Part shown: positions 43,801 to 58,800 of the stretch, piece by piece
Layout of the letters: every line of letters starts with the position of its first letter
Position numbering within the stretch: position 1 is the first letter of the stretch
Source: Struthio camelus
Taxonomy: Eukaryota; Chordata; Aves; Struthioniformes; Struthionidae
NCBI RefSeq assembly: GCF_040807025.1
Contig: NC_090953.1
Coordinates: 23,420,997-23,484,996 of the forward strand
Length of the DNA: 64,000 nucleotides
Direction: 5' to 3'
The notes under the pieces: model-generated
Seen by the model: only the letters and a program-made list of their open reading frames with translations
Databases searched by the model: none
What the model was told of the DNA's origin: nothing
Program-made: the position numbers and the translations under genes

Positions 43801-46800
43801 CATAAAGGCTGGTGGCATTGAGGTGCCGCAGACCAACTGTTGCAGACTTACTGCTGAGACGCCTGCTCAGAATAACCTTCAGAATTGCGTAGGTGAGAAG
43901 AGGCTGCGTTTATGGTTTTACTCGTTAGGTTCAGGGTGATTTTTTGTTTTTAATGTAACGTTGGTTGTGTTGTGAGGATTCAGACCTTGCCAAACCTGTT
44001 TTGAAATACTTCAACGTTGTGAAAGGAAATTATTCTCTCTGAACTTTAAAATGCTGCAAAGTGTTCTGTGTGATTCTTGTGACCGTGGTAGAACTTTGAG
44101 AGCGATGGTCACAGAAGCTCTTTCAGAAGACAGAAGTAAGGTGTTCCTGTGTACTTCCAAAATGGCTTGGGATACAAACTCCAAATTCATTTTCCTGTTG
44201 CTAGTATTGCTGAGAAATAACAGTTTTTATTTTCGGGGTATGTTAACTTTCTTAGTGCATGTAGAGCAATATTAATGAAGAACCACACCCTCCCCACTCT
44301 CCCCACTGACATCCTAGTCTGTTCCTACCCTCTTCTGACACTGCTGGCATAAACTTGGGTTGGATGAGAACGCTAGGGGTGGATGCTATAGGAATTTGGG
44401 AAATGACTGGGGAAAAGATGTGTATGAACGTAGGGTGGAGAGGAGCAGCAAAGACATTGAAGGAAGTGGTTGGAGGTAGGAAGGAGAGGCTGCTGTGTGG
44501 GCTGGTGTTTGGGAGAGACATAGATGATGTTTGAGAGCTTTTAGGAAGATGGTATGTTGCACTGGTAGAGCCGAAGGGCCTGGAGGCTGTGGGTGGCTGC
44601 TGAGACAAATTATGTGGTGGAGCATGAGCTGGAGTTTACTAAAATTGTACCATATGTTATTGATGTATAAATACTCCTTTTGCCCGTCCCTATTTCAGTG
44701 TTCTGGAGAACAGCTCTGCTTGAAAAGGCAAAGAACAGTCACACAGTTGTTTTCTTTATTGCAGTGTTTCTGTAAGGATTGTGCTTGGTGCCTATTTACA
44801 TAAAAGCAAGTAATTCTTTAACAACATTTTTGTTAAAGCAAGGTAATGTTCAAAGTTATTTTAATTAGTGGAGCAGAGCTCTTCCCCTTCCCACCCCAGG
44901 TGTTGTTCTGCTTCACCAGCATCAAATGTTGGAAGTTGTAGAACTGAGTGGTGCCAGTTAGAATGCTTTCCTCAGTCCTAATGTCTCTCCTGATTGAAAA
45001 TTGCCCAGTGGCCGGACTCCGTTTCTTCTCTAAAAGGAACTAGAAATAAATTGCAAAATTGTAAAGCTTTTTTTCTGCTTAAAGCTTATAGAACCATAAC
45101 CTGTGACAACATCACCCTACAAGTAATTACAAATGTTATTTACTCTCCTGTGTGTTGTTAAAAGTACAAATCCTCATATTCTAATGAGGATGACGTGAAG
45201 GTATAAGCAGCATAATGTCCAAGTCAAGCATCCGTTATTTTCTGTTCATAAAATCTTCAACCAGCTCTCATGCTGTGCCAGAACTGGGTATGGTTTTTTC
45301 CCCTCCTCAAAGGCCCCCAGACTATGCCACTTTCCAGTTTTTCATCATGCAGTCTTTGAAGCATCAGTATATATCCAGCATATTTCCATAACTTTTTCCC
45401 CTTCTATTTGTGTTTAAGAAAAGGGGGTGTGGGGAAGCAAGGTGTGCAGGGCCAATTAAACAGGGAGCACAAAGGCTATATTTATATGGAGAAGTTCCTG
45501 GACCTCTAGAAGTCTTTTATTTAATTTTTTTTTCTCCTACAGCTGTATTAATTTTCTGAAACAGTTATGACTTTTTTGGTGTCTGTTAATTTAATCTGAG
45601 CTAACAAGGTTTATTACTAGATTTTTATTTTTAAGGGACAATGTGTTTCATATGCAGATTTTTTTTGTTTGTTTGTTTAATGACTGTCAGTGGTGGGAGG
45701 AGGAAGGCCAGAACAACGTGGGGGGACGCACATGTTTCTCAGTGACCTAACCGTCTTCGAGCCAGCCTGTGAGTGTTTTAGCTCTGCCTGGGACCAGACA
45801 CTTTTTGCATTGTAGTACTTGCAATAGAGTGAGAGCTGTGCTTTCCTTTTTAAAGTTGTTTTTGGTTACCTAACTCTTCCTTAATTACAGCTAGCTGTTT
45901 GAGCATACTTTTTTATATCTTTTCGTAAAAACTTTTTCAAACTTCTCCAGTTCATCTACCTCAATGTCTAAAATAACCCCTGCTTTGCTTTATTCTTGCT
46001 GGATGTAATGTGTTGTGAGGGCTACCTCACTTAATGCCGTTTTGTCAGCTTCTGGTAGGTCTGGAGCGAGCAGCAAGAGCTTCAAACCACTTTAGTCGAC
46101 AAGGAGGCTGCATCATTTTTACACAAGCACAGCAGCGGTCAGATGTGCTTTTACAGATTTTTGTTTAGAACAAGTTGTGCAAGTACAAGTGCTAGGTGCA
46201 TGTTATGCTTAGCCTGGATTCCTTTTTAGGGCAAATGCGACAAAAAAATTGAACTCTCACCCTCTAAAATACACATATTTGGAGAGGAGGTCAAATGATG
46301 CATGAATTTCAGTAGTGGGACAGAAGAGGTCCTGGCTCTGAGAAGGTGCTGGGTATAGGAGTCAAGGGAAGAATGGGCTACGATGTCTTCTAGAACTTAA
46401 GTTACATCGTGCCTGGGTTTAATACAGCTAGAAGCTGACCTTTCGATGCCCTTTAGCGTGCTAAGTCTGGGACAAAGTTCCCACTTTACAGTACTTGTGT
46501 AACAGAAATCAATAAACAACAAATAGCAATGCAGATTACACAACAATGGCTTCTGTGCTGTGCTGGCACAGGCCTCGCTCATGCCAGGGCTGGCCGTAAA
46601 AGCTCGCTCCCACTGGGATCTCGCAGGAAGGTGGCCAGCTCACTAGAGACTTCACATTTGCTCATGTACTATGCGTGAAAGGGTTGGTTTATATATTTAA
46701 AAAAAAAACACACAAAAAACCCCGGGAAGTATTGTTTATCTTTTGAGGAGGTACTTTCTGTGCAGCGTCAAGCTGCCAATTTGATGTGGAGCCATGTGCT

Positions 46801-49800
46801 ATTCTCTTCCAGCTTCTCGCATACACATGGAGCAGAGGCTATGAAAGTTGCACTCCGAAAGGAGCTGGATTTGAGGAGCTGGCTTTCTGTAGCTGCTCGG
46901 CAGATGGATGAATAAGGCTGTTGGAAGCATGCACAGCTAATAGCAACTTTCAGGAAATGGCCTGGGCTGGTGTCACACTAGTGCCCTGGAGGACAGTGGC
47001 TGCTTTTCCTGTTAGCCTGCCCTCTTTTTAGGCCTCCCCCTGCCCTGAACTGTGTCAGCTGCTGCCCTTCTTGCCTGCCTAGATGGATACGCTTGAAGAG
47101 GAGTACCAAATAGCTTGGGCATTTGTATGAGGCCTCTGCGTGTTCTGTGCAACTTCTGTTACTGGGTTGTAACAGCCTGTAAAAAGAGAGCCAGTTGTGA
47201 GGGTCAGCAGTATTTCAGAGCTGGCATCCGTTGGTATGGATTAACGAACTGCCCACTACAATGCTGGCATGTCTCGTTTTGATGGGACGTGGTCTTGGCT
47301 CCCATTCATTGTGTCTGCAGGGGAGCCGGCAGAGCTTTCCAGCCATTGTTCTCCCAGCTTTTCTAGTGCAGCTTTTTATTCTGTCAGCATTTACGCTCTG
47401 TTCACATCAGCTGCTTCTGTCCCATGGATCCAGTGCATGGAGATGCTTCTACCCCCACGCTTTGTTTTTCAGGGCAACCGAAGGGTAGAGCGGAGCTGTT
47501 TGCAGAAGAATCTGGCAATGAGTGTAAAAACTCTTGTTGGGTAACAGGAACAGACTGAGTTGCTGTGACACTTGACACTCGCACAAAAAACAGACTTGTT
47601 TTGCCGCTGCATTCAGCGTAGGCTTTATCTTATTGATCTGAACTTTGAGAGGCCTTCGGATATTGCTTTGACCTCATCTGGAGTTGGTGAAACGTACCGA
47701 GAACTCGGCCCGTTGTGTTGATCTAGGCCAGTTTTCGTTGCTTGTGCCACTGTTAGCAGCAGTATTGGATGCGATTCCCTAGCTTGGAGTGGCGGTTGCC
47801 AGTTCCGCAGCAAGACGGGGACCCCTTTGGAGTGGTTGATGCATCAGCTTTGGTTTGGGAATCCGTCATCTAGGGCAGAGAATGGAAGTTAGGTGTTAGT
47901 GAAAAGCTTTCCCTTTCTCACAAAACTGTGCATGTAAATGGCTGGTCTCCGCTTTCCTCTATGTGTGCTGGAATTCTTGCCAGAAATCCTTGTCTTCTCT
48001 CTCTCCAAAATTGTTTTTGGTCACCAGCAACTCCCGAGTCGGCTGTCTGTCCTTCCATGGCTCCTTGCCTAAGGCGGTGTGTTACAGTAATCTGTTCTCA
48101 CCCAGTTGTATATAAAACTCCTTGAAGTCTCCAGCACCTTGAAAATCGCTGTGCTTGAAGTCGAGCTACTAGCTGCAGTTAGGAACTTCAGAGTATTATA
48201 AACAGAGGAGTGCGTGAGCAAGATGGTTGCAGCTTGTTGACACTGTCCATGCCGCACGGTGTTATTGGTTTCAGTTGCTCCAGTTAAGTGCAATATAAAT
48301 ATTTAATGCTGACTGTTGTATTGATGTTACTGTTTTGAAGAGACAGATGGCTTTGTGCTGTGGCCAGTGGATTTTCATGGTTAGAATAAATCCAGTAGGC
48401 AGGTTAATTGTGTTGCTGCAAGGCACTTAGATTATTAGCTATCTAATTTTTTAGATGCCTTTTAAAATACTGTTTCATTTACTGTAACAGGGCTGTAGCT
48501 AAAACAGCGTAATGTAGTGGAAAGGAATGGTGGTGTAGAGAAAGCTAGTGTCTGTCGTTAGGCTGGGTGAGACAGCTGGGCAAAGTAGATGCTCTCAGTC
48601 CCTTCATTGCTTGTTTGGGACACCGGGGCAAAACAGCTCTTAGACTGTTGCCATCTTATAAAACAAAACAAAAAAAAAAGAAGAAAAACAATTTGTGTGC
48701 GTGTATAAACTTTGTTCCCCCAAAGCAAGCAAAGTCTTGACGGTTTAGGGTCTCGCCTGCCACTTTTTAAGATGCAGGATACCGGCCTCTTGACTTCTTG
48801 CGCTTCTTGTTGTTGGAATCACGACCGATGGCCTGACCGGAGCTGGCGCAGTATTGAAGGGGAGTGTTCATAGTGTTCACGTCTATTTTGTTTAACTCGA
48901 ATAACGTTATATGTGTTCTGGAGAAAATGCTGCTGACCATCTCAAAGAGCACCCTTGGTGTGGGGGTGGCGAGAGCTTTCAGACTAAGCACCAAGGCAGT
49001 TCTCTAGAAAAAAACAAGTTACAAACTGTCTTTAAAATGGGGAAGCTTAAGCAAGAGGGAAAAAAAATTGAGGCAGTGCTTTTGTAGTTGAGAATGAAAC
49101 CAAATGCATACCGCCCAGCAAGTCATATTTCAGTGTGTTTAGTGTTTAATGGACCAATCCACTTCTTTTTGGTCCTAACCTTAGATTTTTGTCAGAACGA
49201 GCTTCAGATAAGTTCAAAGGATATTAGATCTGGGTCCGTGCGTTTTAAATGCCTTGAAAAAGATGTGCTGTACCATCCCTTGATGTGCCCCCCCCCCCCC
49301 CCCCCCGAAAACACACTTCCTTGCAGTATTTTCATTTCAGGCACTTATAACATGAAGTGTACTATTCAAAAAAATAATACAAAGAAGCTTCTTTCATATT
49401 TCACTGTGGTTTTGGAGAGGGACTTCTTTCTTTTTGGCAGGGTTGATCCAAAAAGTGAGAAGCAGGTGGTGGTAGCATTGCAGGATTAATAGATGGTGAT
49501 ATAGCCTAGCATTCAGTCATGCTCTTTTTCACAGAGCTAACCTGTTTAGCAAGAACATCTGTTTCTTTGGTCATCAGCTCTGACTGGTTTTGTTAGGTTC
49601 TTTTAAAGTTTTGAACATGCTAGACGAGCTTCCTGTGCGTTGCCATTTCAAGTCAGTCACTCAAATCTTGTCGGATAAAACTTGTTATTCTCGAGCTTTT
49701 TTTAGGCAGGCGATTTAGACGCCGACAAATGTGGAAGCAGGGTATAACAAGCAGATTAATATTATCTGGACTTGAGTTTGTATAGGTCAACGAGAGTAAT

Positions 49801-52800
49801 AACGTAACAAATAAGCACCTAGTAGGATATAGTGACCTCAGAACTGCATATGATTTTGTATCGCTCCTGTTAATCTCCAGACATAGGCTGGGAACGGGGA
49901 GACTTCTGTGGAACTTGCTGCAGAGAAATCAGGCTTTTGCAATTATTGGTTGGAAAGAAGTCTCCTTAGTCTTAAATATGGAAGACAATAAGTAGAATAA
50001 TGCAATACAAGTAACGAAAAGGACTTTATATTGCTGTAAAACAGATGCAGATATTGATAGCAAATGAGAGAAAAAGGAAATACTTTATATTTGAGGTTTT
50101 GAAGTTTTCCCTTAGAGATCATTAAGAGGTGGCTAGTCTGTCATGGAGGAAAACTCTTATTTTAGCCTCTGAAATTTAGGGAGATTCCAAAGAAGGTCTT
50201 GGGGCATAAGCCTGTGTGAACACGAGCTTAGTACAGGAGGAACACTGTCCTAGACCAACGCTCACTTATTATCTTATCACTAATGTAACACTATCTTAAA
50301 TTAAGGCAAGGAAAAATATTTATTTTGCTGCTGTGGTCAAGCTTGTTTTTCTAACCTTGCTAATGGAAAGTCCCTGAAATTCTCTCTCTCCTGATGCTTC
50401 CTGTTCTATCTTCTGTTAGCTTATCTTAGCATGAGTAATGTCAAAGATGAGGTCTACAATATCTTTGGGAAGCAAGTATCCCTTGAGTAAGAAGAGTCCA
50501 GACTTGAGCTCTCCTCTCTTACAAAGTTTTGCGAAGAAATTGTTTGAGCAAATGTGTTATAAATGGAAAAAGCCACATTTTAAAATCATCTTTATTTACA
50601 TTTAGGGTCGTCCAGTAGCCGTCATCCAAACCAGGTGACTCCAAAGAAAAGCGGCCTGAAAAACGGGCAGATGAAGAGCAAAGATGATGAGTGCTTTGGG
50701 GATGACATTGACGAAATCCCAGACACGGATTTTGATTTTGAAGGGAACCTGGCCCTTTTTGACAAGGCAGCTGTGTTTGAAGAGATTGAAACTTATGAGA
50801 GGAGGAGTGGCACTCGTTCCCGTGGTACCCCAAATGAAAAACCAGCTCGTTATCGGCACGATGAGAACATCTTGGAATCGGAGCCTATAGTCTACAGAAG
50901 GATTGTTGTACCCCAGAACGCTAACAAAGAATTCTGCACCGGTATGCCAGATCCCTTACTGATAAGGATGCAATGTCAGCAACTTTTCTGAGCACGTATG
51001 TTGGATGGTTTTCCCCAAAGGAGGGGGGGGGGGGTTTGTGCGTCTCAGCTGCATGTGGTACAAGCAAGGGCATTCATTTATGAGAGATTGGATCTGTGCC
51101 TTGTATCTACGTGCAACTCTGCAGTATTTTAGAGATCAAAAATATTTAGATGGGGCAGCAAGGTAAGTTTTTCTTGCGGTAGGAAACAAAACTGTAAGTT
51201 GGATAAAAACGGAAACTGAACATGAACCGTTTGAATCCTTGTATTGATTTCAGTAGCGTGACGAACCTGCCTGACGTCAATCACTGGCTCTTGAGGATTC
51301 TGGTACATCAGAGCAAGTCATGTCATGATTTGTGCTCTCTTGTTAAGAGGCGGGAGAGCTTCTGATGTTGCTTCGATAGTGTTTATGTATTTCTGTGTGC
51401 TTTTAAAGAATTTTACCTGTCATTGGTATAAAACAAAACAATTTTGGCCCTTGTGATCCATAATTCTAAAAATCCATGTATAAATGTCTTCTTATTCCCC
51501 TCCCACCCCTGTTTCAGACTTGCTCTCCTCTGTTGCTGTGTGACAGATCCAGAACCCCAGAGAGCTGAATGAACGCAACGTTAACTTGGGCTTAAAGAAT
51601 GTATTCGGAGAGCAAGTTGGATCTGCCCCTCCTTTGCTTTACTTTAGTCTTAATAGTAAATAAAAGGAAAGAAACTTTCAGGCGGGTGTTTGAGGTGAAG
51701 TATTCATCAAGTGTTTCATGAGGGGAAGCTAGCGTAGGCCCTGGATGCTAGCTGCTGTGCAAACGTTCTCTTGCAATTCTGATTTCTGGTCCTGTCTGCC
51801 GCTAGGTAGGCTGTCGGACTGAGGGGAAGGTAGCACGATGGGTCAGTGAGCTGTCTGGCTGCAGGGAGGCAGCGGTCTAAATATCTAAATCTGGAGAATA
51901 CTCAGCTGTCTAATCCATGCCTCTGGGGCAACGGTAGTAGTTGTTCCTTATTACATGTTCACTAGTACTTTTTGGCTTCTTTTTAAAGAGCGAGTAATGG
52001 TGCTTTCACCAAGAGCCGGTTCTGTAAGGCAAGGGAGGGATTTTGCTAGTAGGAGGCTTTATTACATGTTAACACACACACTTGCACAGTGCTATATATA
52101 CCTTATGGCTATACTTAGCTACAAATTCCCTGTAACCTTAGCATAGTTCTGGTGTCTTTTCTGCATGCTTTTTAGCACTTGCAAAATGTAGGAGTAAAGG
52201 AACTTTGGCATTTCAGGAACATTACTTTTCCACGTGAGAATAAAATCAAATTTCAAATCTCTTTGTGGAAAAGATGGAGAGGCACCAAAATGACTAATAT
52301 CCTGGTGGTCTGGCTGCTCACTGACGATGTGGTCGAGTCCTTGATCTGTTTCTTCTTTCTCTGCCCAGAAATTCCATCTGGGATGTGAAACACTCTGCTG
52401 AAGGCAGCTTATACATTCATAATGACTTGCTGCTTTTCAGTTTAAAAAAAGTCAATTTTGTAATGGTTCCACTATACAGCAATTAGTTTAATCTTCTGCT
52501 TGTCGTCCATCTTCCTATTGATCAGGTCTGTTCTTGAATGAGCTAAAAACATAGCGTGTCATATCAAAACTCTGTCTAGAGCTCAGTATCGTGTTTCCAG
52601 CCATCAGCAGCTGACTCATAGAGGCAAGTAAAAGGACAAGGTAAACGTGGAGCGAGCGCACTCTGTCTGTGGCAATTTTAAGGCTTCCTGAAGCAGAAGT
52701 AATAGTTTAGTATTAATAGCTTTTGATTAATTTATTTTCTTCCATTAATTTGACCTATTGCTTCTTAAACCTATGCAGGCTTTCACTATTTCTACAGTGT

Positions 52801-55800
52801 CCTGTGGCAAGAAGCTGCAGAGACTGACTGCGTGCTCTGTGAATAAGTACTTCTTCCTGTTTTGTTTTGTTTTTTAATTTGCTACTTGTCAATTCATCTT
52901 CCAGCTGGCTTGTTTGAGAGGAGACAGGGGCCTCTGTGGATGTCTAGTCTGAAACAAAAGCAAACCTATTGTTAGCTGCCAATTTGAAAAGTGTGGCTAA
53001 TACGATATTCTAGGTAGTACAGTTCTTGGGAGGAAAATTCTGTCATGCAGTAGCTAGCAAGCATCAGTAAGTAAATTCAGGAGATGCAAACGAAATCATG
53101 TTTGCTAAAACTTGATCGTTCTTTACTCTGGAAAATCTCGGCTCCCTGTTAACAGTATGCCGGAGCCGACCAGTGAAAGGACTGCTCTTTTCTTGTTTTG
53201 TTCTTGGCAAGCCTGTACGGGGAGGGTGGGAGATGGTTCTTCTCTGTAGTTGCAGGGTCTCTCTAGCCTCATTAGTTCCTGCTTGGTGATTAGTCTCCCA
53301 TATGGAATTCTGGATTTGTTTGGAAGAAAAGCTGTTGTGTTACACAATGGGCAGGGTATGGACATCTACAATTCCCTGTCGCCTGTGCTGAGCAGGGCAC
53401 GTTCGCAGTCCTGGGAATGATAATAGAAGTGTCCCACTGCTGTGTATATCTAGGTTTTTTTCCCACAGAGGGTGACTTCCTTTGTGTCAGTGGAGGAAGT
53501 TTACTTTTGCTTAGGAAAGGCAAATGGCTATCTAGCAAAAGCTCTTGTAAACAGTCGTAATTTGACTGCTGTTTCTGGCATTCAGTCTAGCTCTTTTCAT
53601 AGCAAGTCAGCACTCAAAAGGACAGAAGTATATTCGGTGCTCTTGGTCTGCCGAGATTAACTGAGAGTGCCGATGGCCCTGAAAGCCGTTATTTTGGATA
53701 TTTGGATATCTGTGATAGGATTTCTCTTTCAGCTTCTGAATTCTCTCTAGGGCGTTGTATCTGGCCTCCTAAGGGGAGCGCTACTTGCAGAAAGCACTTT
53801 CTAGAAGAAATAAGTACTTCATAATTCTTCTCCCTAGGTCTATCTTGAAGATGGCTGTCTTAAGAGCTCTGAGCGATACAGTAATTATTCTGTCTGCTCT
53901 AACGAGAACACGAACAAAATGGTCCTGGTGATTGACAGTGAGCTAATACCCAGCTCTTGTCATTGTGGGAGAGGAAAAGGTCTGTGAGTCCTCAGGGGAG
54001 ATATATATAAAATATGTATGTATATTTAAATGCTGTGCTTCTTTGAGGTAGGAAGTTACTAGAATTGTGCAAATAGTGGCAAAATCAGCACACTGGTGAT
54101 GCCGGTTCTCTGAAAGACTGATCTTGCAGGGCTTCTAGTCTGTATTTTTATTACTTGCTGAAGTAAGCTGATCTAGGTAGGATGTATGCAAGGCTTGATA
54201 AATGGCTCTTAGAAAAACATCCTCATGGACTGAAGTAATTTTATGAGGCCAGGCCATCAAGTATGTATACTGGCATATGTTTTACAAGAAGTAGAACAGT
54301 AAGTCAGTAGATCTTTTGAAGCCTTTGGTTCAAATTCAGCAATTGAGGTTGGATAAAAGTGACTTGTGTTCATATTTCTTTGAATCTCTTTGTAGTCGTG
54401 CTTTCCCACTCTGAAAAAGCTTAACGTGATTATCCTGTATCTCCAAAGGCTTGCAGTTTAACTAGTTTTCCTCAGCAAACAAGAACTTTTTTGGAAAGGA
54501 GGCTACAAACAGCTTTCTTTGGCTACTGCTCTTTTGCGATACTTTGTGCACTGAATAATCCCTGAAATGTTACGGGCTGCTCAGTCCTTTCTCTCTGTTG
54601 TACCGTCTTCGGGTACAACAAACAAGCGATGTGTTTTCCTTTGTTGCTTTAGTCCTTTGTGTGTCCTATAAATGACTGAGAGACCAGAAATGGTCAAACA
54701 GTAGTCTGAGCAAGAAGTTGGCTTTCCTTGCTACTTCTGGCTTTCCTTGCAGGAAGAACAGCATCTTTTTCCTCAAGAAACTCCTCAAGAATGGGCAAGA
54801 GAAGGGCTAACGTGGATTCCTGGTTCGGTGCAACTCAAACTTCACTAGTGCATTTACAGCTAAACAGCTGTTCCCAAAATGCAGAATGTTTTGGGATTTG
54901 TTCAAACATAGGTCTGCTGAATTGACTTTAGAAGTTATACTGGGATAGAGGTAAGGGGGAGTAAGTGTGATAGGGGCAAGGTGGGGCAGGATGTCTGATA
55001 CGTGACCTGGAGGTGAAGGGAAAGTATTACAGTAGAGAAGGAGAATAAAGCTGAGGATCTCTTCCAGACAAAAATGAAGCCCTGGTGCCAATAGTGCTTA
55101 TCATGGTTTTGGTCATGACTGACTTGACTCTGTCCCTGGAGCTTCACGTGTGGATTACTCCCAAATATATAGTTAGTCTTTGCTCCTTTGGGCTGGCTGC
55201 TGTTGATCTGTCTCTATTTCCCGTTACGTGATGCTTGAAAAGGAAAATGCAAGTGTTTAACCAAAATCTCCCTCCCTGATCCTTTATCCTTTTTATGAGG
55301 TGTGAGCTGTCGTCTTCTACTTCCAGAGCTGTCCAGCTAGAGAACTGATGTGTGTGGTGGCATGGATCTGACTCTGTTCCTTCTTTTGACTATCAACATT
55401 GAAACTATTTGCATTTAAATAACAATGTTTTGTGATCAGGTCTTTTAGCAGTAGCCTCAAAGCAAGTGTTTTGCATATATGTTAGAGGCTTAGAGAAGTT
55501 TGCTGTAGATTGGAATATCTCAGCTCATCGGCAGCAGCTCTGTGTAATCTCAAGCATATCAGGCTGTCCAAATGGTTCCTACTGCAGTTCTTTCTCTTCT
55601 GTCCTCTTAAACTTTCGTTTAATCATTGTTAGCACATACCACACGCATATCATGTGTTCTGATTCATGATGATTAAACTGGATTAAAATCTCCTTTGTCT
55701 GGACTGTGACCGTAGGACCGGACTGAAATTCTCATATGCCAGGATACTTCAACTTCCCGTGTTGCCACGTGGTGTAAGGGGTGAAGATGCATGCAGTAGG

Positions 55801-58800
55801 CTTGTCTGTGTATCTGAATAGCCCAGCTTTTTGAGCAGCGGTATCAGCCGAGATAGTGTCTTTATAAGCACGCTGAGATGAGTAAAGAGGAGAGCTGTAT
55901 GCTAGATAGAGCAGTCCGTCCTTTCCCTGCTGTACTGGTAAGGCTTTGCTCAAAGTTGCTCTGAGTAGGTTCTCTTCTAGTTAAGACTGTGAGTATAGAA
56001 CACATACCGTTTCCATCACAGCGTCTCCTCTGGAAAATGAGTGGGATTTTTCAGTCTCAGAGATGGTCTGACTTGTGAGCGTTTCCATTTGCCAGGAGAA
56101 AGCAGGACTCAGTGTCAATATTTTTCTCTGTGCAATCAAACTTCAAACCTGTCCATCAAGAAATTTCCTCTCCCTCCACCCCATTAAGGTGTTAGAGAAA
56201 GAAAACGTGTACTTCAAAGTAAATCAGTGCAACAGGCTTATAGGCCAGGGTCTGACTTCTTTAAAACCAAGGCTGTGTTGTTCTGGATAGGTGATGCAGA
56301 CAGTATGGTTCTCTCTCTCTCTCTCTCTTCCACCCCCCCCCCCCTTCTTTTTTTATTTTTGGTACCTTTTTGTGCTGTGTCCTTGCCTGACTTTTCTACT
56401 TTCTTACAGTTTTTGGCTCTTCCGTATATGGATGACTGCCTTATGCTGATTCTGTATATTGGATGTGTGAAGTGATTCTGAAATCTTTTGAGTAGAGTGT
56501 GAATTAAGTTCACTTTATCTAACAGCAGGAGAAAACAAAGTGGTCATGGGGCAAAGTGTCTTTCGTCCTTCAGACTGTTTTCTGCTCAGCTGGAGTGAAT
56601 TGTGTGTGATGCTGGGAGAGGCTAATATTGGAACTTAAGCCAGAACTCCTGCAGAATTTGTCTCGATTTTTAAAAATCTAGCCTTTAAGGTTGTGAAGGA
56701 AATGATTCACGTTTGGAATAATGTGTAGGGCAAGTAACTGTTTTTTCTTGAGTCCACAGGCAGGTGGCTCCAGCTTTACAAGCAGCAAAAGACAGCAAGG
56801 AAAACTGATAGCATCTGATCTGCCTAAAACAGGCAAAGATTATACCCACTTCATATAACTGCTCCTTAGAAGGGCCATGAGCTGTTGCAGCTATGAACCT
56901 GGTGTTACTTATTGCAGAAGGGGAGGAATTAATATCTTTACGGACAGCTTTCAGGGGATCTTGTGTCCATTTCCATGTCATCTATTCCATAAGCCCCTTG
57001 GCTTATCTTGTAGCAGCTAGAGAGAGCGTCCATCGAGAGGGGGCATGGGGCTTTCACACTGAGCTGCTCTAGTAGCAACCCTCTCTCTTTTCCAGTAACT
57101 GAAAGCAGGGGGATGCTCTTTAGACTTCTCACGGCAACATTGTTCTGGGCTTTTGGGGGAGGAAAAACTCATCTCCTCTCATGTTAACTTCTGGAGAGTT
57201 AGCTCAACCCTCTTCTTGCAGGCAGGCGGTGTTTTTTCTGCAGCCCTATGTAGCCGGTATGCATACAGTATGCAGAGTCTAAGTTGAGGGGGTAACGTGC
57301 TCACAGTTGCAGTGCCCAGGAACCGAGTGTGCTTCATAAATTGAATATACTTTTTGGTTAATCAGATTTCAGCAATACTCTGCGTGTCACAGAATTGTTT
57401 AGTTTATATCTGCTTTTTGTTTTTTCCAAGCATCTGTAAAATGCATTTATTTAATATTAAAAGGCCGTAGCTAATTTATTTTATTACCTTCATTACCGAA
57501 CAATAAAGATGCACTGTCCAACCCAAACATAATTAAAGTTGGCAGGAGTTCAGTTTTGTTGCAGTAGTGTTATTGTTTGCAGGCTTACACGTCGCCTCCT
57601 TGATTGCTTTCTGCCAGAGTTTATTTAACTCCCTCAGCCTGGTTCTGATAAGCCAGTCTGACTGGTTGGACCTTGCGTGAGTGCAAAGAGGGGAAGTTCT
57701 CTTGGCATTTAAGCCTGCTCCTGTTGGGGAGCAATTAGGACAAAGTGTAGCGCTCCGGCTCTGGCCTGCCGTTTTGCATACGAGACGGGAGTTCGTCTCG
57801 TGCCTTTGTTGCCTCTTGGTAACCCCCTTTGCATGGAGAATTTCATCTGGCTGGTAAAATGCATGCTTTCTAAATGTCATGGTCTGAGGGAAGTGATTAA
57901 AGAGAAGGCATTCGCAATAGTCATGCTGAATAGGTTAGATAGAAAACGTAGATTGGCAGTTCCAAGGAGGAGTTTGCGCAAAGTTTAAACAGGGAACTCG
58001 TGGCCCTGCAGTTCAGACGGAGTAAAACTGCAGTTTGGGAGTCCTACGTTTCAGGTTAGCGTAGGATGTGGCTCATCAAAGTGTTTGGTGGGATCCTGAC
58101 CTTGGGTCACTCGCTCCGAGTCCTCCCTCAAGCTTGAAAAATGAGACTTGATGAAGTAGCAAAAATATGAATGAGCCAGAGCTGAGCTTTGCGTGACTCT
58201 GGAGGCTAAGAGGGTGTGTGAACACAAGGCAGGTGCGTGACTGGTGTGACAGGCTTAAGATTATTAGTGGCTTATGACTCTAAATGTTCAGCGACTGCTA
58301 TCAGGAGTCTTAAACGACTTTGATAATGTGCATGCTTGCATGTGTGCTGCATGTAATAAAAGGTTATTAGCAGAGGTAGCTTAATCGGCTGTTAACATGC
58401 AAGGTCAAGCGTCTGAACGCGTTCAGTTCTTCCACGTCGGTAGAGAGCTAACCGGCGAGTTCAGTGGTGATGGTCAGAAAGATTCAGCAGAGCATCTAGT
58501 CTGATCTGCTCTATAAAATACACCATGACGTTTTACTGTTATCTTGCAGGGCTACCTCAGGTTTGACTCTGGCACATGTTCTGAAAACCTCAAGGCGTAC
58601 AAAACCTACACCATTTCCGCAGCAGCTTGGCTTAGTGGTTTGTGACTGTCACCCTGGGGAAATAATGGCAGTGCAAATAATTCCTCACAATTAAAATACA
58701 TGCTACTTTGCTCATTTGAATATCACACTTACTTGTTGCAACTGGTTCTTGTTAGGTTTTTCTGCAAGAGAGCCTGAGCCCGCGAGTAACTGTTTCCTCT

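Noticed and set aside
44252-44608. 118-aa minus-strand Ser/Pro/Thr-rich frame in EDC3 intron 3
   Set aside because: Low-complexity composition, no homology recognised and no splice signals in place.
49088-49489. 133-aa plus-strand open frame in EDC3 intron 3
   Set aside because: Runs through the 19-C homopolymer, has no domain and no splice context joining it to EDC3 exons.
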